From Neospora caninum Liverpool (lineage: Eukaryota > Apicomplexa > Conoidasida > Eucoccidiorida > Sarcocystidae), in assembly GCF_000208865.1 (NCBI RefSeq), contig NC_018392.1:930001-994000 (forward strand): DNA of 64,000 nucleotides, written 5' to 3'. Below the pieces are notes generated by a model that saw only the letters and a program-made list of their open reading frames with translations, had not been told where the DNA came from and made no database searches. This document shows positions 1-12,134 of the stretch, piece by piece. Numbering within the stretch: position 1 is the first letter of the stretch; the number at the start of each line of letters is the position of its first letter. A program made the translations under genes and the position numbers.

Positions 1-932
1 TATATATATATAGGTGCATACACGTGTGTACATATACACATGGCAGGTATCAGTATATGTGTATGTATAGAAAAAAAGGAACATGGATGTACTCATAGAG
101 ATACGCATATATCCGTCTGCCCAACTGGCTATCGGCCTGCGTCGAGCCATGCATCGTGAAAGATGTCCCTGTGTATAGGTCTGTGTGCAGATTGAGGAAA
201 AGCTGTGGTTTTTGTCCACTTGCACGGGTGTAGATTTGCTGACGATTGGTCCCGTTTCTGCGGCCGGCTTTGGGGGTTTTCTGAGGACATGCAAATTCTC
301 CGAGCTGGGGCAGTCTCTGTGCTTTCTTTGCGCGTGCCTCTCGCAGTCCTTTGCAGCCTCTGGTGGCACCCAAGGAAGTCTCCTGGGAAAACACGGGACC
401 GCTGTGGCAAGTCTCTGCTGTGCAGGGACGAACAACGCGAGAGGCGTCGCTTCAGTAGGGTGGAACCTCCGGCCGATGGCTCTCCGCGTGGACGTGAGAT
501 ATCCCCGAAAAGGAAAGACACCGTTTGTCGCTTGCTCCGTCGCAGTGGTGGATCTGCCTTGTGTGTGATGGAAGAGCGTCTCGACCAGTGGCAGCACACG
601 TGAAAGTGGGACAGGCCGGGTGGCGACACGCGCATGCTTCGACCCGTGGAAAACTCCCAACTCTGTACTTGTTCCTCTTGGTACGCGGTTCATCCCGGTA
701 GCGCTAGGGGAACTGCGGTGTACGGGCATCTACGTGAAAGCAACAAGGAACTGCGTAGGCATCTACACGATTGATGTGCGCACGTGGAGAGGAGCCTCTC
801 CATACGCCTCCGTCCCGTTTCGAAAAAGACCTTTCTGCGAGTTGCTTCCACCAGGAGCTCGAGGCAGCCTTGCGTGCCGTCTCGGTTTCTTTCACGCTTC
901 TTCCTGGCATCGGCCTCTTTTTGGGCCTTCAG

Positions 933-2864
933 GGGTCTTACTCACAGATTGCTGAGGCCGTGAACTACGCAGCGGACAAGGGAGTGAAAGTCATCAATCT
1001 CAGCCTGGGAGGCCCAGCGTAAGTTTCTGCTCAACGTACGGCGCGGGAAAGAGTAAAGGAGAGGAAAGCGCTCAACAACACACCAGGCGTATTTGCGCGT
1101 TTGGCTCTGCTTCGGCCGGCACGGATCTTTCCGTAAACGAGGGGAAGTCCCGAGTTCCCTCTCCACATGCACAACTCTGCCTCTGTCCCTAGACACATCA
1201 ACCTCTATCCCGGTAGAGAAATACAGGTATCTATTTTTATCCATCTGTATATATATAAACATATATGTATATGAACGTATATGTATATATATATATATGT
1301 ATATATACAGATGTATAGATGTATGTGTGGAGACGTCTCAACATGCTCTCTCTAGCTCCATCTCTGTAGCGTGAATGTACAACTGATATACTGCAAGTCT
1401 CTGTTTTCCTTTCAGGAGACACGTGTCTTGACAGTGAGAGGCATCATTCGTCTCTGCTCCAACTGCTGGGCATGCATGGTCTGCGCTGATGTACGGCCCT
1501 GCGTGCATGCGGACGTATATGGGTTTTTGTAAACTTTGTGAGAAGGCCGACGCACTGTTTCGTGTCTCTAGGTCCCCAGTTCTGCGGCGCATTGTGGAAC
1601 AAGCTGACAAGCGGAACATAACTCTTGTCGTCGCAGCGGGGAACCACCGATGCGACTTGGCACGAACTGAAGAGCACGGCTGTCGAACAGAAGACGGAAA
1701 CCCGAAAGGGTACCCGGCGGCCTACAGCGACACATTTCTGAACGTGATCTCAGTCGGCGCGACAGACAAAAACGGGAAGCTCGCGGCCTTCACCAACTTT
1801 GATTCATCGCCTTCTCACTCCCGCGTCCAAGTGGTGGCACCAGGACGAGAACTCCCCTCCTGTAGTGACCGGAAAGGCGCCAATAACGGTGAGAGAAAGA
1901 GTCGCCGCGTCACTGTCGCCCCACGGCAGAGACAGAGACACGGAAATCTGTGCCTGTTGTTTCACGTTGCTCCCCGCGTCTTCCGCCTCTCCTCTCGCCG
2001 GCATTCTCTTTGTTTCGGCGGCTGTTCCCCAGCTCGGCGGTCTCCGCTTTGGCGAGTCCCGGGGGGACTCTGCTCGTCTCTTGCGCTGTGCGCCTGGACT
2101 GGCCGCAGGGCGTTTTCTCGCCTCGTTGTTCTGTGTCGATGGTTTCTCCCTTCTTTTTCTTCGGGCTCTCACTAAAGAAAGGGGACCTGTATAGTAACTG
2201 TATACCAACCCTCTCTTGCCACGCTTTTCACTCTTCCACCGCCTTCAGAGTCCGTGTGTGTGTGTGTGTGTGTGTGTCCCCTTGCATTTGTCTCTCCGTT
2301 CATGTGGCAGCTTCTGCAAGAGCTGTCTCCGCCCATCTGTTTCCGTGTCACAGCTTCCCGTTCGTCGAGATGTGCATTCTTTCTGGTGATCGTGTTCGAT
2401 AGCCACGGTTTCCCCGAAACCTCCCCGAAGACGAAATTGGGTGTCTCCCTACGCGCGCTCTACCCCCGAGACGGGCTAATCGGTTTCTGCCCCCATCTGG
2501 GACTTGCGCTTTTCTCTCTTCTTTCGCCTCTGAAGAATACCTCTCTGTCTCAGGCACGTCCTTCGCTGCTCCGATTGTCGCCGCCATCGTCGGCTTGCTT
2601 CAGCTGGAACGGCCCGACCTGCCTCCCCGCGCGGTGCGCGCGCTCCTCGTGAACTCGTGCAAAGTGACGGGCGACTCTTCGCTGCCTTCGCGTTGTCAGT
2701 GCGGAGGCCTGGTCAGCGCTGAGAGGGCTTTGAAACTCGCGGGCGTCGCGCGGAAGAAAGCGAAGGACGGCCGGGAGGCGGACGGCGCAGCCAGAAGGCC
2801 CGACGCGCCCGGCACAGACAGGGGAGAGGACGAGAAGGCGAGACTCGCCTCAGCCGGCGGGTGA
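933..2864 (+). CDS. Subtilisin-like serine protease (S8 family), C-terminal half; 5' exons lie outside the window
   Basis: Three exons are visible: 933-1018, 1572-1888 and 2554-2862/64 (stop TGA 2862-2864), with GT-AG introns and matching phases (2, then 1). The first holds the strand VKVINLSLGGPA. The second holds LVVAAGN, whose Asn codon (1642-1644) is the oxyanion-hole residue, followed by NVISVGATD and VQVVAPG. The third begins with NGTSFAAPIVA, whose Ser codon (2559-2561) is the catalytic nucleophile. These are the ordered landmarks of the S8 peptidase fold. The Asp and His of the triad are not visible, so the upstream exons must lie before position 1. After the fold, about 40 residues are charged and of low complexity. 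Subtilases of coccidians act in the secretory pathway, on micronemes or at the surface, but the paralogue cannot be named from this fragment. The stop codon overlaps a donor-like GGTGAGA, so a further exon is possible. Confidence 0.9.
2254..2277. repeat. (GT)n microsatellite in a subtilisin intron
   Basis: About twelve GT units occupy these positions. They lie in the 665-bp intron between the second and third visible subtilisin exons. Confidence 0.9.
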
Positions 2865-4413
2865 GACGTGGACAGGTGTCTCCGGCGCGGAGACGCGCGG
2901 GAGCGCAGTCGCGAGGACGAAGGCAAAGAGATCGACGGAGAGACACAGAAGTGAAAGCCGGACAAGAGCATGGAGAGGGACGACAAAACAGAGACAAGAT
3001 GGAGGAAAAGAAAGATGAGGAGAACAAGAAAGAGAAGAACGCGAGGACGAGCGATAACCAGACAGAGGAGAAGAGAAACAAGGAAGAACAAGGAGGAGAC
3101 TGAGAAGAAGAAAAGAAAGCGAATCGACACAAGCACAAAGGCAGAGAGGCCACGCGCAGGTAGCCTGACACGCCTGACCCACGGAAAAAGCCGGAAGCGC
3201 GCGAGAAGAAGGAAAGAGAAACCCAAAAGCGAGGTTCTGGCTGGGCACCGGAGAGCAGGAAGCACGCATGAAGAGAGGAAGGATGAAATCGAGGCACCAG
3301 TGGATCCGAACAAGGAAGCGCCTTCCTTGTTGGGGGCTCCTTGCGGTGGCTGTCGAGCAGGGATGGTAGACCAGAAGAAAAAAATCAAAACGTAGCGATG
3401 GAGTCGTGAAGGTTGGTGAACAGGCCGGGGGCAGCGAAAACAGGAAAAGGTTCAAAGAAGGAGTTGGCGAAACAGAAAAAACAGATCAACAGATGAACAT
3501 CGCAGTGGCAGCTCTAGGCGTACACACGCTGGTATCGTTTCACACCCACAGATCCGAGGAAGGCGCGAGAGGCAGAAAAAACGTTCGTTTGTCGTCCCTG
3601 TGACTGTTCCGTACAATCCAGCCGGTCCGTGGTTTTCCCGAGAATGTTCAAGCTTCGTGACGACCGTAGATATCTCTCGCAAAATCAACTGGAAACAGAC
3701 GATGCATGCAACAATGTATGGGTGTGTACATCCTAGCACGCATGCACGCGCGGTGGATCTCGATCCGACCCTTCGGGCGGAAGCGTTTCGCCGCTTTCTT
3801 AAAACTCCAGGCGAGTTTGTCTTCCTCGTGTTCCCACTTGCTCACTGAGAAGAAGTGCACCTATAGCTGTACCAGAGGAAAGAGAGGGAAAAGGCAACAG
3901 GGCGTCAAACACGATACAGCAGTTCTCGCACAGGAATGCACGGAAAACCTTTGGTGTCAAGAAGCAGACAAGAGACGGCGTGAGTTTTCTCTCATCTCAA
4001 AGGATTGGGCGTCTGACAATCGCCTCACGCAGAGCGCATCTTCAGCGTCCGCCGCGGACCCTGGCTGGTTCGGTTTTCCGCTCCGTAAATCTCCCAATCC
4101 CGCACTCGCGTCTCAGCACACTTTCAGGGGGGAAACGGCCAACACCGCATGCAAGCGAAAAAGAAATCCAGTGGGCTCTCCGCGCGGGCAAGAAAGGGGA
4201 ACACACGTCTTGCGTCGGAGTGGACACCTGGCGAACTGTCTAAAAAAGCCGTCTTCGCAGAGCCGACGATAGATGGACCAGAGCTCACCTCCCAAACACA
4301 GCGAAATACTGAGAAACCGCTCTTTCCAAAACCTGTCAAAAAAAACCGGAGGAAACAGCAGTCGCAGACCTATCCGCAAACACACACACTTACATACATA
4401 TCCGCACATTTAC

Positions 4414-4445
<32 letters not shown>

Positions 4446-4499
4446 TAGGCAGACATATACGTACATACATGTAGCTAGATACGTATCTACATATAAAGC

Positions 4500-4537
<38 letters not shown>

Positions 4538-7500
4538 GAAAGTATACGACCTCATCAGGTGGCTTGGATGTGAGGTCTGTTGCTTGCGCAGATGAATGTG
4601 CGATTGTGAGCGCTAGACTGTGGGGGTGGAAATCCAGGTTCAACTGCATGTGGGCATGCGCACCGATGTGGGTTGCTTCTGAAGCTGCACGAATTCCGAG
4701 CAGATGGAGGAGAAATGTGAGATTCTCACAGAAGCTCGGTGAGGCGGATGTGCGCTCCCCGTCCACAGTCCGTTTCACACTGGAGAAAATGCAACAAGGC
4801 GCCCCGGGAGGAATAGACTTACGTCTCAACACCCCCTCGCGCAGGTGTCTAAACGCGGCTCCGCACACATCCCTCCTAGACGGTCCCATGGACTGCAGAT
4901 TCTGTTCGCTCGCACACCAGCCCCCTTTGATTTGGGAATCCACGAAACAACTCATAAACTCGACAAACCAGACCAGCCCTCCTTCTCGGAAGACACTGCC
5001 GCCGCATTCGCGATGCGCATGCACGTATTCAAAGCTACCGAAGTGCATGCCTGGAAAAAGCTAGACGAATATGCGGAGACAGACAGGTGCGTGCGGGTTC
5101 GTGTCTCCAAAGCAGAGGGCGTCTGTGGGGGATTTTTGGGCCGGACGCGTCTTGTGCGATTTCGGCTCTTTAAAGAGGCCGCGGGGTTCGCTTCTTTTCT
5201 TCCCTTCCGGAGGGTCGCGCGGCTTACCAGAGAGGCGCGATTTTCGCGTGGTGACATGCAAAGTCGCCGGCGAGGAGCAAACCGCAAGACATCGCGAGGA
5301 GATAGAGACTCTCCGCAGCTTCCACCTGCTGCGCGCCTAGGAACAGTGGCCAGGAACAGGCGCAAAGAGCGAGTGAAACAAAAGGAAGGAGCGCGATCTC
5401 CAAGACCCGGCGCTGGACGCCCTCGTCCGGAGAGAACCCGGTTCGAGGAGAAGAAAGGCAAGAAACCGAGGGCGAACAAAGTGTCCTGCGTTGACGCATG
5501 CACCCCCCTTGTAAGCACAGGTCAGAGCGCCAGCAGGACACAGGCAATCGCCTGCGCCTAGAGAAGAACACAGACGGACACCTGAAAAGCTCTGGGCACT
5601 GGCAAAAAGGCAACGGCGGAGAATCCGGTTTCTCGCGCGGGGGGGTGGGGGGGGGGGAGGACTGAGAGAAACACGCAGCCAGTCGAGGTGAGGACGAAGC
5701 AGAGAGATCAAAGAAGCAGGGCACGCACCAGAGGCTGCAATGAGAGAGGCGACGCCGTACGCGACAAATCCAAATCGAATGCCATTCCTCGGTCCCCGGT
5801 CGCCTCGCTGAGACAGGAAAGAGTGGCAGGCCGAGAAAAAAGGGAAACGCGAACTTTGCAATAAAACTTTGTGGATCGCCGATGCTCCGGAGCCGCTTCA
5901 CACGTTTTTCACTCGATTCGCGTCGGAAGGACGATTCCCGAAAAGCACCTTCACACAGTAGATCGACAGGCATTGTCCCTCAGAGTGTGCACCAGCGCAG
6001 GAGGGGGTCCGACCTATTCGTGTGTCACTCCGGTGGCGTTTGCGGGTGTATACGAATCCACCCCTTTTTCGGGATCCTCGTGCGTGCCTGCGTCGATACC
6101 CAGGACACCGGAGCGGCGAATGGTCAAGCGAACACGAGGACAGTTTCCGTGCAGCTCCTCTCTCCGGGATTGGAGCGCTGGCATTCTACCGAAAGAACTG
6201 CGTTCTCTAGCGTTTGTGTTGTGCGTCCAGGCGCGGCTTTGTCCGTTCCTCTCAGGCGCTTCTTACACTTCGAGGACTGCCGAGGTGCGCCAGCTGCATG
6301 CCTGCATGCACGCCCCACTTTGGGGGGACGCGCGACGGACAGGACGCACAGAGGCGATTCAGCAATCAAGCGTTTGCGAGAAGAAGGAAACGGCGTGAGT
6401 CGCAGACGGAGAGCAGGACTGGAACGGCGCACCAGACTTGCGTAGAACCACCTCAGAGCCTTTCCAAAACGGGGCTCCGGAGACAAACGGGACCGCACAC
6501 CTGTTCGCCCCATTCCACGCACGTATATCAAGACATATGCGTCGGCATCTTCCGAGGGAGACCGCCGAAGGACTCGGCACGGAGGATGTCGACAGGCTTT
6601 TCTAACCCTTGCCCCGTGCACGGGCGGAACTGCACGTTTGACGCCCGCTGCGGGGCTGGCTCTGCTTCGGCCTTTCTGCGTCTCACCCAAGACGCCAGAA
6701 GGGTCGTTGCATAGTAGACGCTCCAGCCGATGAGATCGCGTGCAACAGACTCGAAGCCCCAGACTGCAGGTGCACAGAGAGAACAGAAAGGCGGGGGACA
6801 TATCAGCAGCGGGCTTCAACGAGGAGGGGGGAACCCGGCGACCTTCACGTTTCGCCATGCTTCTGCTGCAGCATGGGATCTCTCACATTATGTTTGGGGA
6901 GTCAGAAAGACTACACTGGAGGCGTGGCACACAGAACGACTGAAGACGAGAGAAGAGGACGGCAGACGAGATTAAGAGACCAGGGGAGGGCTGACAGAAC
7001 GAGAGTAACGAGGAGGGTGAAGAGTGGCCCGGGAGGCAGCGACGCGACAAAAAGCGAAAGAAGACGGTAAACAAGTGGGGAGACACGAAGGCAGGAGTGG
7101 GGGGACACGAAGGCGAGGTGAGGAGGCAGACACGTGAAGAGACCGGAGCGAGAGAGAGACGAGAGAAGGCAGAACCACATGAGAGAGGGGCGTCCGTGCA
7201 CTGTCGGTATGTCCACGGAGCCGCCACCACAGGATCGTGCCAGCGGCAGGCTCTCGCAGGTCGTCTCTTCCATGAGAATCCGTTTTTCGTGCGGACCAAA
7301 AGGTGTCTCTCTAGATCGATTCGGGCTCTCTTACGAGGGACAAGGTGCGTGGCGACCGCGCAAAGGCAGAGAGGCGCCAGAGGAAGGAGGCGAAGAAAGA
7401 AGCGGGCGCCGGCCGGAGGCTTCGTGACACGAGCCCAGAAAGGAAGGAAGTGAAGGTACAGACCTGCTCGGGGATCGTCGAGTCGCCGGTAGTTCTGAGG

Positions 7501-7768
7501 TGGACGTACACTCGCGGGGAGGTAGGAAGACGCAGAGGGCGGAGCGGCAGAAGGTAAGGGCGATGTGGCGAAGCACGAAGAGGAGAACCGGACCGACGGG
7601 GAAGGACAAGACAAGACAAGGGAAGAATGGCGACTGAGGGATCCCAGTGAAGTGCAGCGGACAAGAGCGGGCGTGGATCCTCTCAGAGGTGGACCGTAGC
7701 CGGCAGAAGACGAGCGAAGAGAAGACGGCGAGCCCGGAGACTGGGCGCTGTGTGGGGGGTTAAAAGAT
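2865..7768. other. No recognised gene; purine-rich and microsatellite-bearing intergenic sequence
   Basis: Positions 2880-3250 are strongly purine-rich (GAGAA/AAGAA), continuing the composition of the end of the protease gene, and probably form its 3' UTR. Two (AT)n tracts lie at about 4415-4441 and 4503-4534, and a G-rich tract lies at 5637-5660. ORFs of 100-260 codons exist on both strands, but they overlap each other in several frames, are Arg/Ser/Pro rich and show no family motif, so they are not called. The (AT)n tracts elsewhere in this window mostly sit in introns, which leaves open an unrecognised gene around 4.4 kb. Confidence 0.5.
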
Positions 7769-8173
7769 ATGTCTGATTCCGGACAGGAACTCAGTCCCGC
7801 TCTGAGCCTGGACGGCCCCGAGGTGGGGACGTGGTCCCCATCTCTCGGGTTTCCACGCGGAAAAAGGCTTCCTCTCCAGTGGAACTTCACAAACGACGAC
7901 AGCAAGGGGCGGACACAGGCGGCGGGTTCAAGAGAGAACGGCCGGGACGCGGGTTCAAGAGAGAACGGCCGGGACGCGGGTTCAAGAGAGAACGGCCGGG
8001 ACGCGGGTTCAAGAGAGAACGGCCGGGACGCGGGTTCAAGAGAGAACGGCCGGGACGGAGGCCTGGCGAGCGTGTTGGACACGCGGCAAAGAAGGCCTTC
8101 GCGGCCAACGTTGGGTGAGCGAAAGCGAGAAGAGACTCGACGAAAAGGCAGAGGGGGAAGGAGCGGACGGTAG
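7769..8173 (+). CDS. Small hypothetical ORF carrying a 9-residue tandem repeat (weak candidate)
   Basis: This 134-codon ORF starts at an ATG in the context AAAAGATATG and reads through five perfect copies of a 27-bp unit, giving GSRENGRDA five times. A strong donor-like TTGGGTGAGC sits near 8113-8122, just before the Arg-rich end, so only the part up to there may be exonic. The opposite strand is also open here, within a 579-codon frame giving PASRPFSLE repeats. Because the unit is a multiple of three, openness alone cannot choose the strand. The ATG and donor favour the plus strand slightly. There is no known domain. Confidence 0.25.
   Translation: MSDSGQELSPALSLDGPEVGTWSPSLGFPRGKRLPLQWNFTNDDSKGRTQAAGSRENGRDAGSRENGRDAGSRENGRDAGSRENGRDAGSRENGRDGGLASVLDTRQRRPSRPTLGERKREETRRKGRGGRSGR
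7924..8057. repeat. 27-bp tandem repeat, five copies
   Basis: The motif GGGTTCAAGAGAGAAC recurs at 7924, 7951, 7978, 8005 and 8032, an exact 27-bp period. The copies appear identical until the last, which diverges after GGGAC. Perfect identity indicates recent expansion, and the array is likely length-polymorphic between strains. Confidence 0.95.
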
Positions 8174-11100
8174 AGGCAAGGATGTTGCCACGGGACGGAG
8201 CCTGAGAGGAATCGGGCTGCATGCGGTGTCGTCATCGCGGAGAAACCGGAGCTTCTGTGAAGGCCAGAAACATGATCGAGACTCGAGAGACAGCTCTTTA
8301 ACGGGTCATCTCTTCTGGTGAGAGAATGACTGTGGACGCCTCCAAGAAGCGTTCGATAAAAAGCTTCTAAACCATGGGAGACTCCGTGGCACATCCGGGT
8401 TCCTGCACACTCTGGCCTCAATCGCAGGCGAGTGAGTGTGCTCTTCTGGTCAGGAAGCCGCGAAGTGACAAGGGGACAAAACAAGGGAAGGGTGTTTTTT
8501 GCATTTACGGGAGACAGAACAGACGAGATAGGCAACCCCGTTGGGGAATGCCGCCTCAGTTTTCCCAGGGAGACGGCGTCCTGGATTTCGCTGCACACGA
8601 AGAGTCGGCCGTCCCTCTGCAAAGTACGTTGTGTGTGTGATTAACCATGATCGAGCACCGCCCAGCACGAGAAAAGAAAGGAGAAATTTTGGACGCGCAG
8701 AAAGAGAAATCGACAGGCCAAGGTGAATTCGCAACGGGGACCTAAGCGAGATTGGGAGCGCCGTTTCTGCTCGATGGACAGTGCGCAGCAGGCGACGATG
8801 CAGGCTACACAGAAAAGTTGGGCCAATGAAGAGGCGGAAAAGAACTCGGGGATTTAACCGAAAAGAACAGGAGTCCCGTGCCCGCCGCTGCCTTTGTCTC
8901 TCTCCGCCTCATCTCAGACTTGCTGAGAACTGCATGCAGTGTGCGTATGTGCAACTCGCCACATGAGCCAGTCTTGCGCACGACATCCTCGACAGAGAGA
9001 GAGCGCCGTTACACCCCCAACAGACCTCTTTTTCCTGGCATGCTGTAGACATTCTTCCTCTCCCCGAGCTTGAGATCCACTGATCGAAGGCCTTTTGTAG
9101 GCTTCAGAAGACTTCAGACAGACACCGGGCCTCAAAACAACGTAGCCCCAGCACGTGTGCTTCCTGCTGTCTCAGCGCTGCTCTTGGCTGTGTCTCTGGA
9201 GTGCACAAACAGAAAGACACAGAGAGATGCAGGACCGTGGAAACTCAGCCCGACCACTTCATCTCGTGAAACTTTGGGCAGGCGCTTAAAAGGCAATCAA
9301 GTCAGCCACCATTTCAGCGCCAGAGAAGCCCTGGGGTGCTTCCGCTCGCGATATCCTAACACAGGCGTCCAGGACCGAGGCACAGAAGCGAGAAGAGGGA
9401 CAGCGGGATTGATAACGATACTGCAGAGCCTCCGTCCGTATGGTAAGCACGTGTGCGAGGCAAAAAAGCGGGGGGCTAGCCTCCTTTGTTTGCCGTGCCA
9501 TTGATTACCATTGACACAGATGCTCTCACACCTTGGTAGCAATCCCTCAAATGGCTGCCTTTGCTTCTACCCTTGAAAAGGTCGTGCTGTGTGTGCATCG
9601 GTTTCACTCCGCATCCGATGGATTCTTCGCCGTCATGGTTCTACACTGTGACTTGGCGCGGCGCTAACAAGACAGGCGGTATCACCGAGGTGTTACGCAA
9701 GCGAAACTCCGCCAGGAACATGAACAAATTCGTTGCGAGGGCGGAGACCCCCGCGCAAGTCTCCATTTGACGCGCCAGAGGAAAACTCGGTTGTCCAGCG
9801 CACTTGCAAATGGGAAGCTTTGAACGCGTGAGTTTTCCCGTTCCTTGCCTCAAAAGCTTTTCGTTTCTCTTGCGCGAACGAGAATCTGCTCTCTTTACCG
9901 GAGGCGTCTTTTGCTTCGAAGACGCCGAGAGACGCCACAGGATTCACTAGTCGCGCACAAACGGGCCGACCTCGCGCTGTGGGCGATCAGAAGTTTTCGT
10001 GGGCTGCAAGGTGATTCAGGAACAACTTCCTCACGCGTTGCGAGCAGCGACGAAAGTACGGGTTTCTCTCTCGAGGAAAAGGGTGCCTTCGCGCGTCGGT
10101 CGACACTTGGCCTTCGAGGGTCAGTACCTTCGATTGGGTCGAGTCATTCCAGACATTCGTGCGGCAAAGGTGGTGCCATGCAGCGACAGAAACGGACATT
10201 CAAAACATGAGTTCTATTGTGGCTCTCAAGGCGTTCAAAACAGCTCTGTTTCACTCGCGCATCTTTCATCACGTGGCAAAAGTCCACTGAGCAACGATCC
10301 TGACCCGAAACGCCTCAAGGCAACCTCTTTATGCGTCAGTTCCGTATTCCCATCTTCTCCTTGTGCGTCTTTTCAGAAGTTGGTTCTTCGCTTGTAGTCC
10401 CGTAGCGGCAAGAACTCGCGGGAGATCATCCGCAGGCGGACGACGACTGGGGGGTATTCTCGGGATTCGAGCCCAGGCGCATGTGTTTTCCCTCGCAGAG
10501 TTTGTTTGACTCTGGAATTCGCCTTTTGCTTTTTCGGCATCCAAACAGCACATCTATCTGCTTAGGCAGCAAGTGCCAATGAACACCTCATTAATTTGCG
10601 AAGGGGAGAGACAAAACAGTGAGTGCAAACACTTTGTTGTGTCACCGGAATCTGCTGATGCTTTCCTTCCACCTCGCTAGCTGCAGAGAGACTAGCGATG
10701 GAGAAAGTATGGCTGTCTGTGCTGCGAATGTGCCCTTCTATCCGTTGAACTGATCTTCAGTTAGGTGGAGTCAACGCGGGAGATGATTTCTAACAGTGTG
10801 CTCCATCGCATCCGATCTGGTTGTCTTTTTTCGCTTGTCTGCGCACGGCGCCGTTTCGGTGGCTGCGGCTCCTACCCCGCCTTCAACTTGATACACACAG
10901 TGTCAACTTACGAAACCGAGATCGGGCCATTGACTGCCTTTTCGCTCACTGTCACTGCTGTTGCCAGTGCTTTCTTCGTGCTGTCTTTTCTTGAGTTCCT
11001 AGCCGCTCACAGAGTCGGTAAGCCGCCCCACTTTCCTTCCAGCTACGTGGCTGTGGCTGTTGCTCGACACCCGCGACATAAAACACTGCTGCCGTCGAAA

Positions 11101-11326
11101 ACTCCTTTTGCCGCGTGCATTTTGCTGGGAATTACTCTTGAATCTGGAGTTCTTCTCAAAACATTTTCGTGTCCGTGGCCTTTCCGCTCAGACCTTACCC
11201 AGCGGTGTGCTCGCCAGGACGCGGAGAGAGGTGGGCCATCCGCGCACCGAGCCGTTTTCGCCGCGCAGAGCTGCATTTTTGCGCGGGTTTGGCTGTTTCC
11301 TTTCTTTTTCCTCCCTTCGGACGCAG
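8174..11326. other. No recognised gene upstream of the macrodomain gene
   Basis: I see no conserved domain in about 3.1 kb. One stretch at 10783-11017 (+) encodes 78 residues from an ATG with a hydrophobic segment (about residues 47-66) and ends at a donor-like GTCGGTAAGC. Its phase (one base left over) does not join the next plausible exon at 11327 without creating a stop, so it is not joined to the macrodomain gene. The rest shows only short overlapping ORFs. Confidence 0.4.
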
Positions 11327-11906
11327 ATTCTCCGGACCAGAGAAGGAAGTCGACGACGCGATAGACACGTCCACACATCTCTTCTCTTGCAAGGCAGAGT
11401 CCAGGCGTTGGCCGTTGTTCAAGTGCGGGTCATTTCACAGGTACGCAGTTTATTCTGTGTCGGCGTAAAAAGTTTCGACGGGATTCTAGACGAGGGGACC
11501 GGCAAATCCCGTTGCGTGTGTGGTCCCCTGAGAGAGAGGTAGCGACGTAACCACGACTTCCTTGAGTTTTAGCCGGAGCGTTTTTGCTCGCCGAGATCAG
11601 AGCACACTCTTCTTTGCACGCGGAGAGATTCTTGTAGGCGTTCTACCCTCGCAATACCCATTTTCGCTCTGCGCGAAATTGCCCGTTGTTGACTCGCGAA
11701 ACGCCGCGAGTGGCCCAGTTCACAGAACTCGTCCACAGGGAAGAGTTTCCGTTGCGTCCAGACGTCTGCGCCTCTCCCCCGGTGTGCAAGTGCTTGCAGT
11801 TGGTGTAAGTGACGAACGCTCTCGTGGTTTTCCCCTCAGGTTCTCCGACGGCTCTTGCAGGAGATTTACGCACCAGAACGCCCTTTGTCAAGGCTTCCAC
11901 GCGAAT
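11327..11906 (+). CDS. Candidate 5' coding exons of the macrodomain gene
   Basis: Two exon-like segments precede the macrodomain gene. The first, 11327-11440, is bounded by a pyrimidine tract plus CAG and by CACAG/GTACGC, and is open in phase 0 with TSLLLQGRVQALAVVQVR inside. The second, 11840-11906, is bounded by CCCCTCAG and AAT/GTAAGC and reads VLRRLLQEIYAPERPL, leaving one base over. That base completes the first codon of the exon at 12135 in the frame that leads into the macrodomain, so all phases agree. The alternative frame through the same two exons breaks at the macrodomain junction. No homology supports them, and the true start codon could lie further upstream or be the ATG at 12194. 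Confidence 0.35.
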
Positions 11907-12134
11907 GTAAGCTGAAAAACAGCGTCCTACGCAACCGTGGAAAACAGTGCCTTCCGCCTCGAGGACGATCTCATCCTGGTCCTCTGTGTTTGCAATTTTG
12001 ATGGTGAATTATTCTGTAGTTCCTTGCCTTCTAACCGACTCTCTCTCCGACATGCTGCGGCCCCGCGGCCAGCGGTTCATGCCTCGTCATCCGTTCACAG
12101 ATTTGGCCGTGTGTCTGCTCTGTTTCCTCCGCAG

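Noticed and set aside
2696..3455. Hydrophobic Phe/Leu/Ser-rich minus-strand ORFs of 190-230 codons opposite the subtilisin end
   Set aside because: They are the reverse of a purine-rich stretch. The plus-strand exon is fixed by the GTSFAAP motif and splice phase.
7924..8057. Possible CRISPR array at the 27-bp repeats
   Set aside because: The copies are contiguous without spacers.
6883..8622. 579-codon minus-strand ORF with PASRPFSLE repeats
   Set aside because: The sense content is Ser/Arg/Leu/Pro noise with no domain and frequent overlap with other frames. The repeat is open in both strands because its unit is 27 bp. The listed start is 8620-8622 on a GC-rich strand with few stop codons by chance.
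10783..11017. Membrane-like 78-codon exon as the first exon of the macrodomain gene
   Set aside because: Its one-base phase at GTCGGTAAGC leads to a stop when joined to 11327. No intermediate exon restoring the phase was found.
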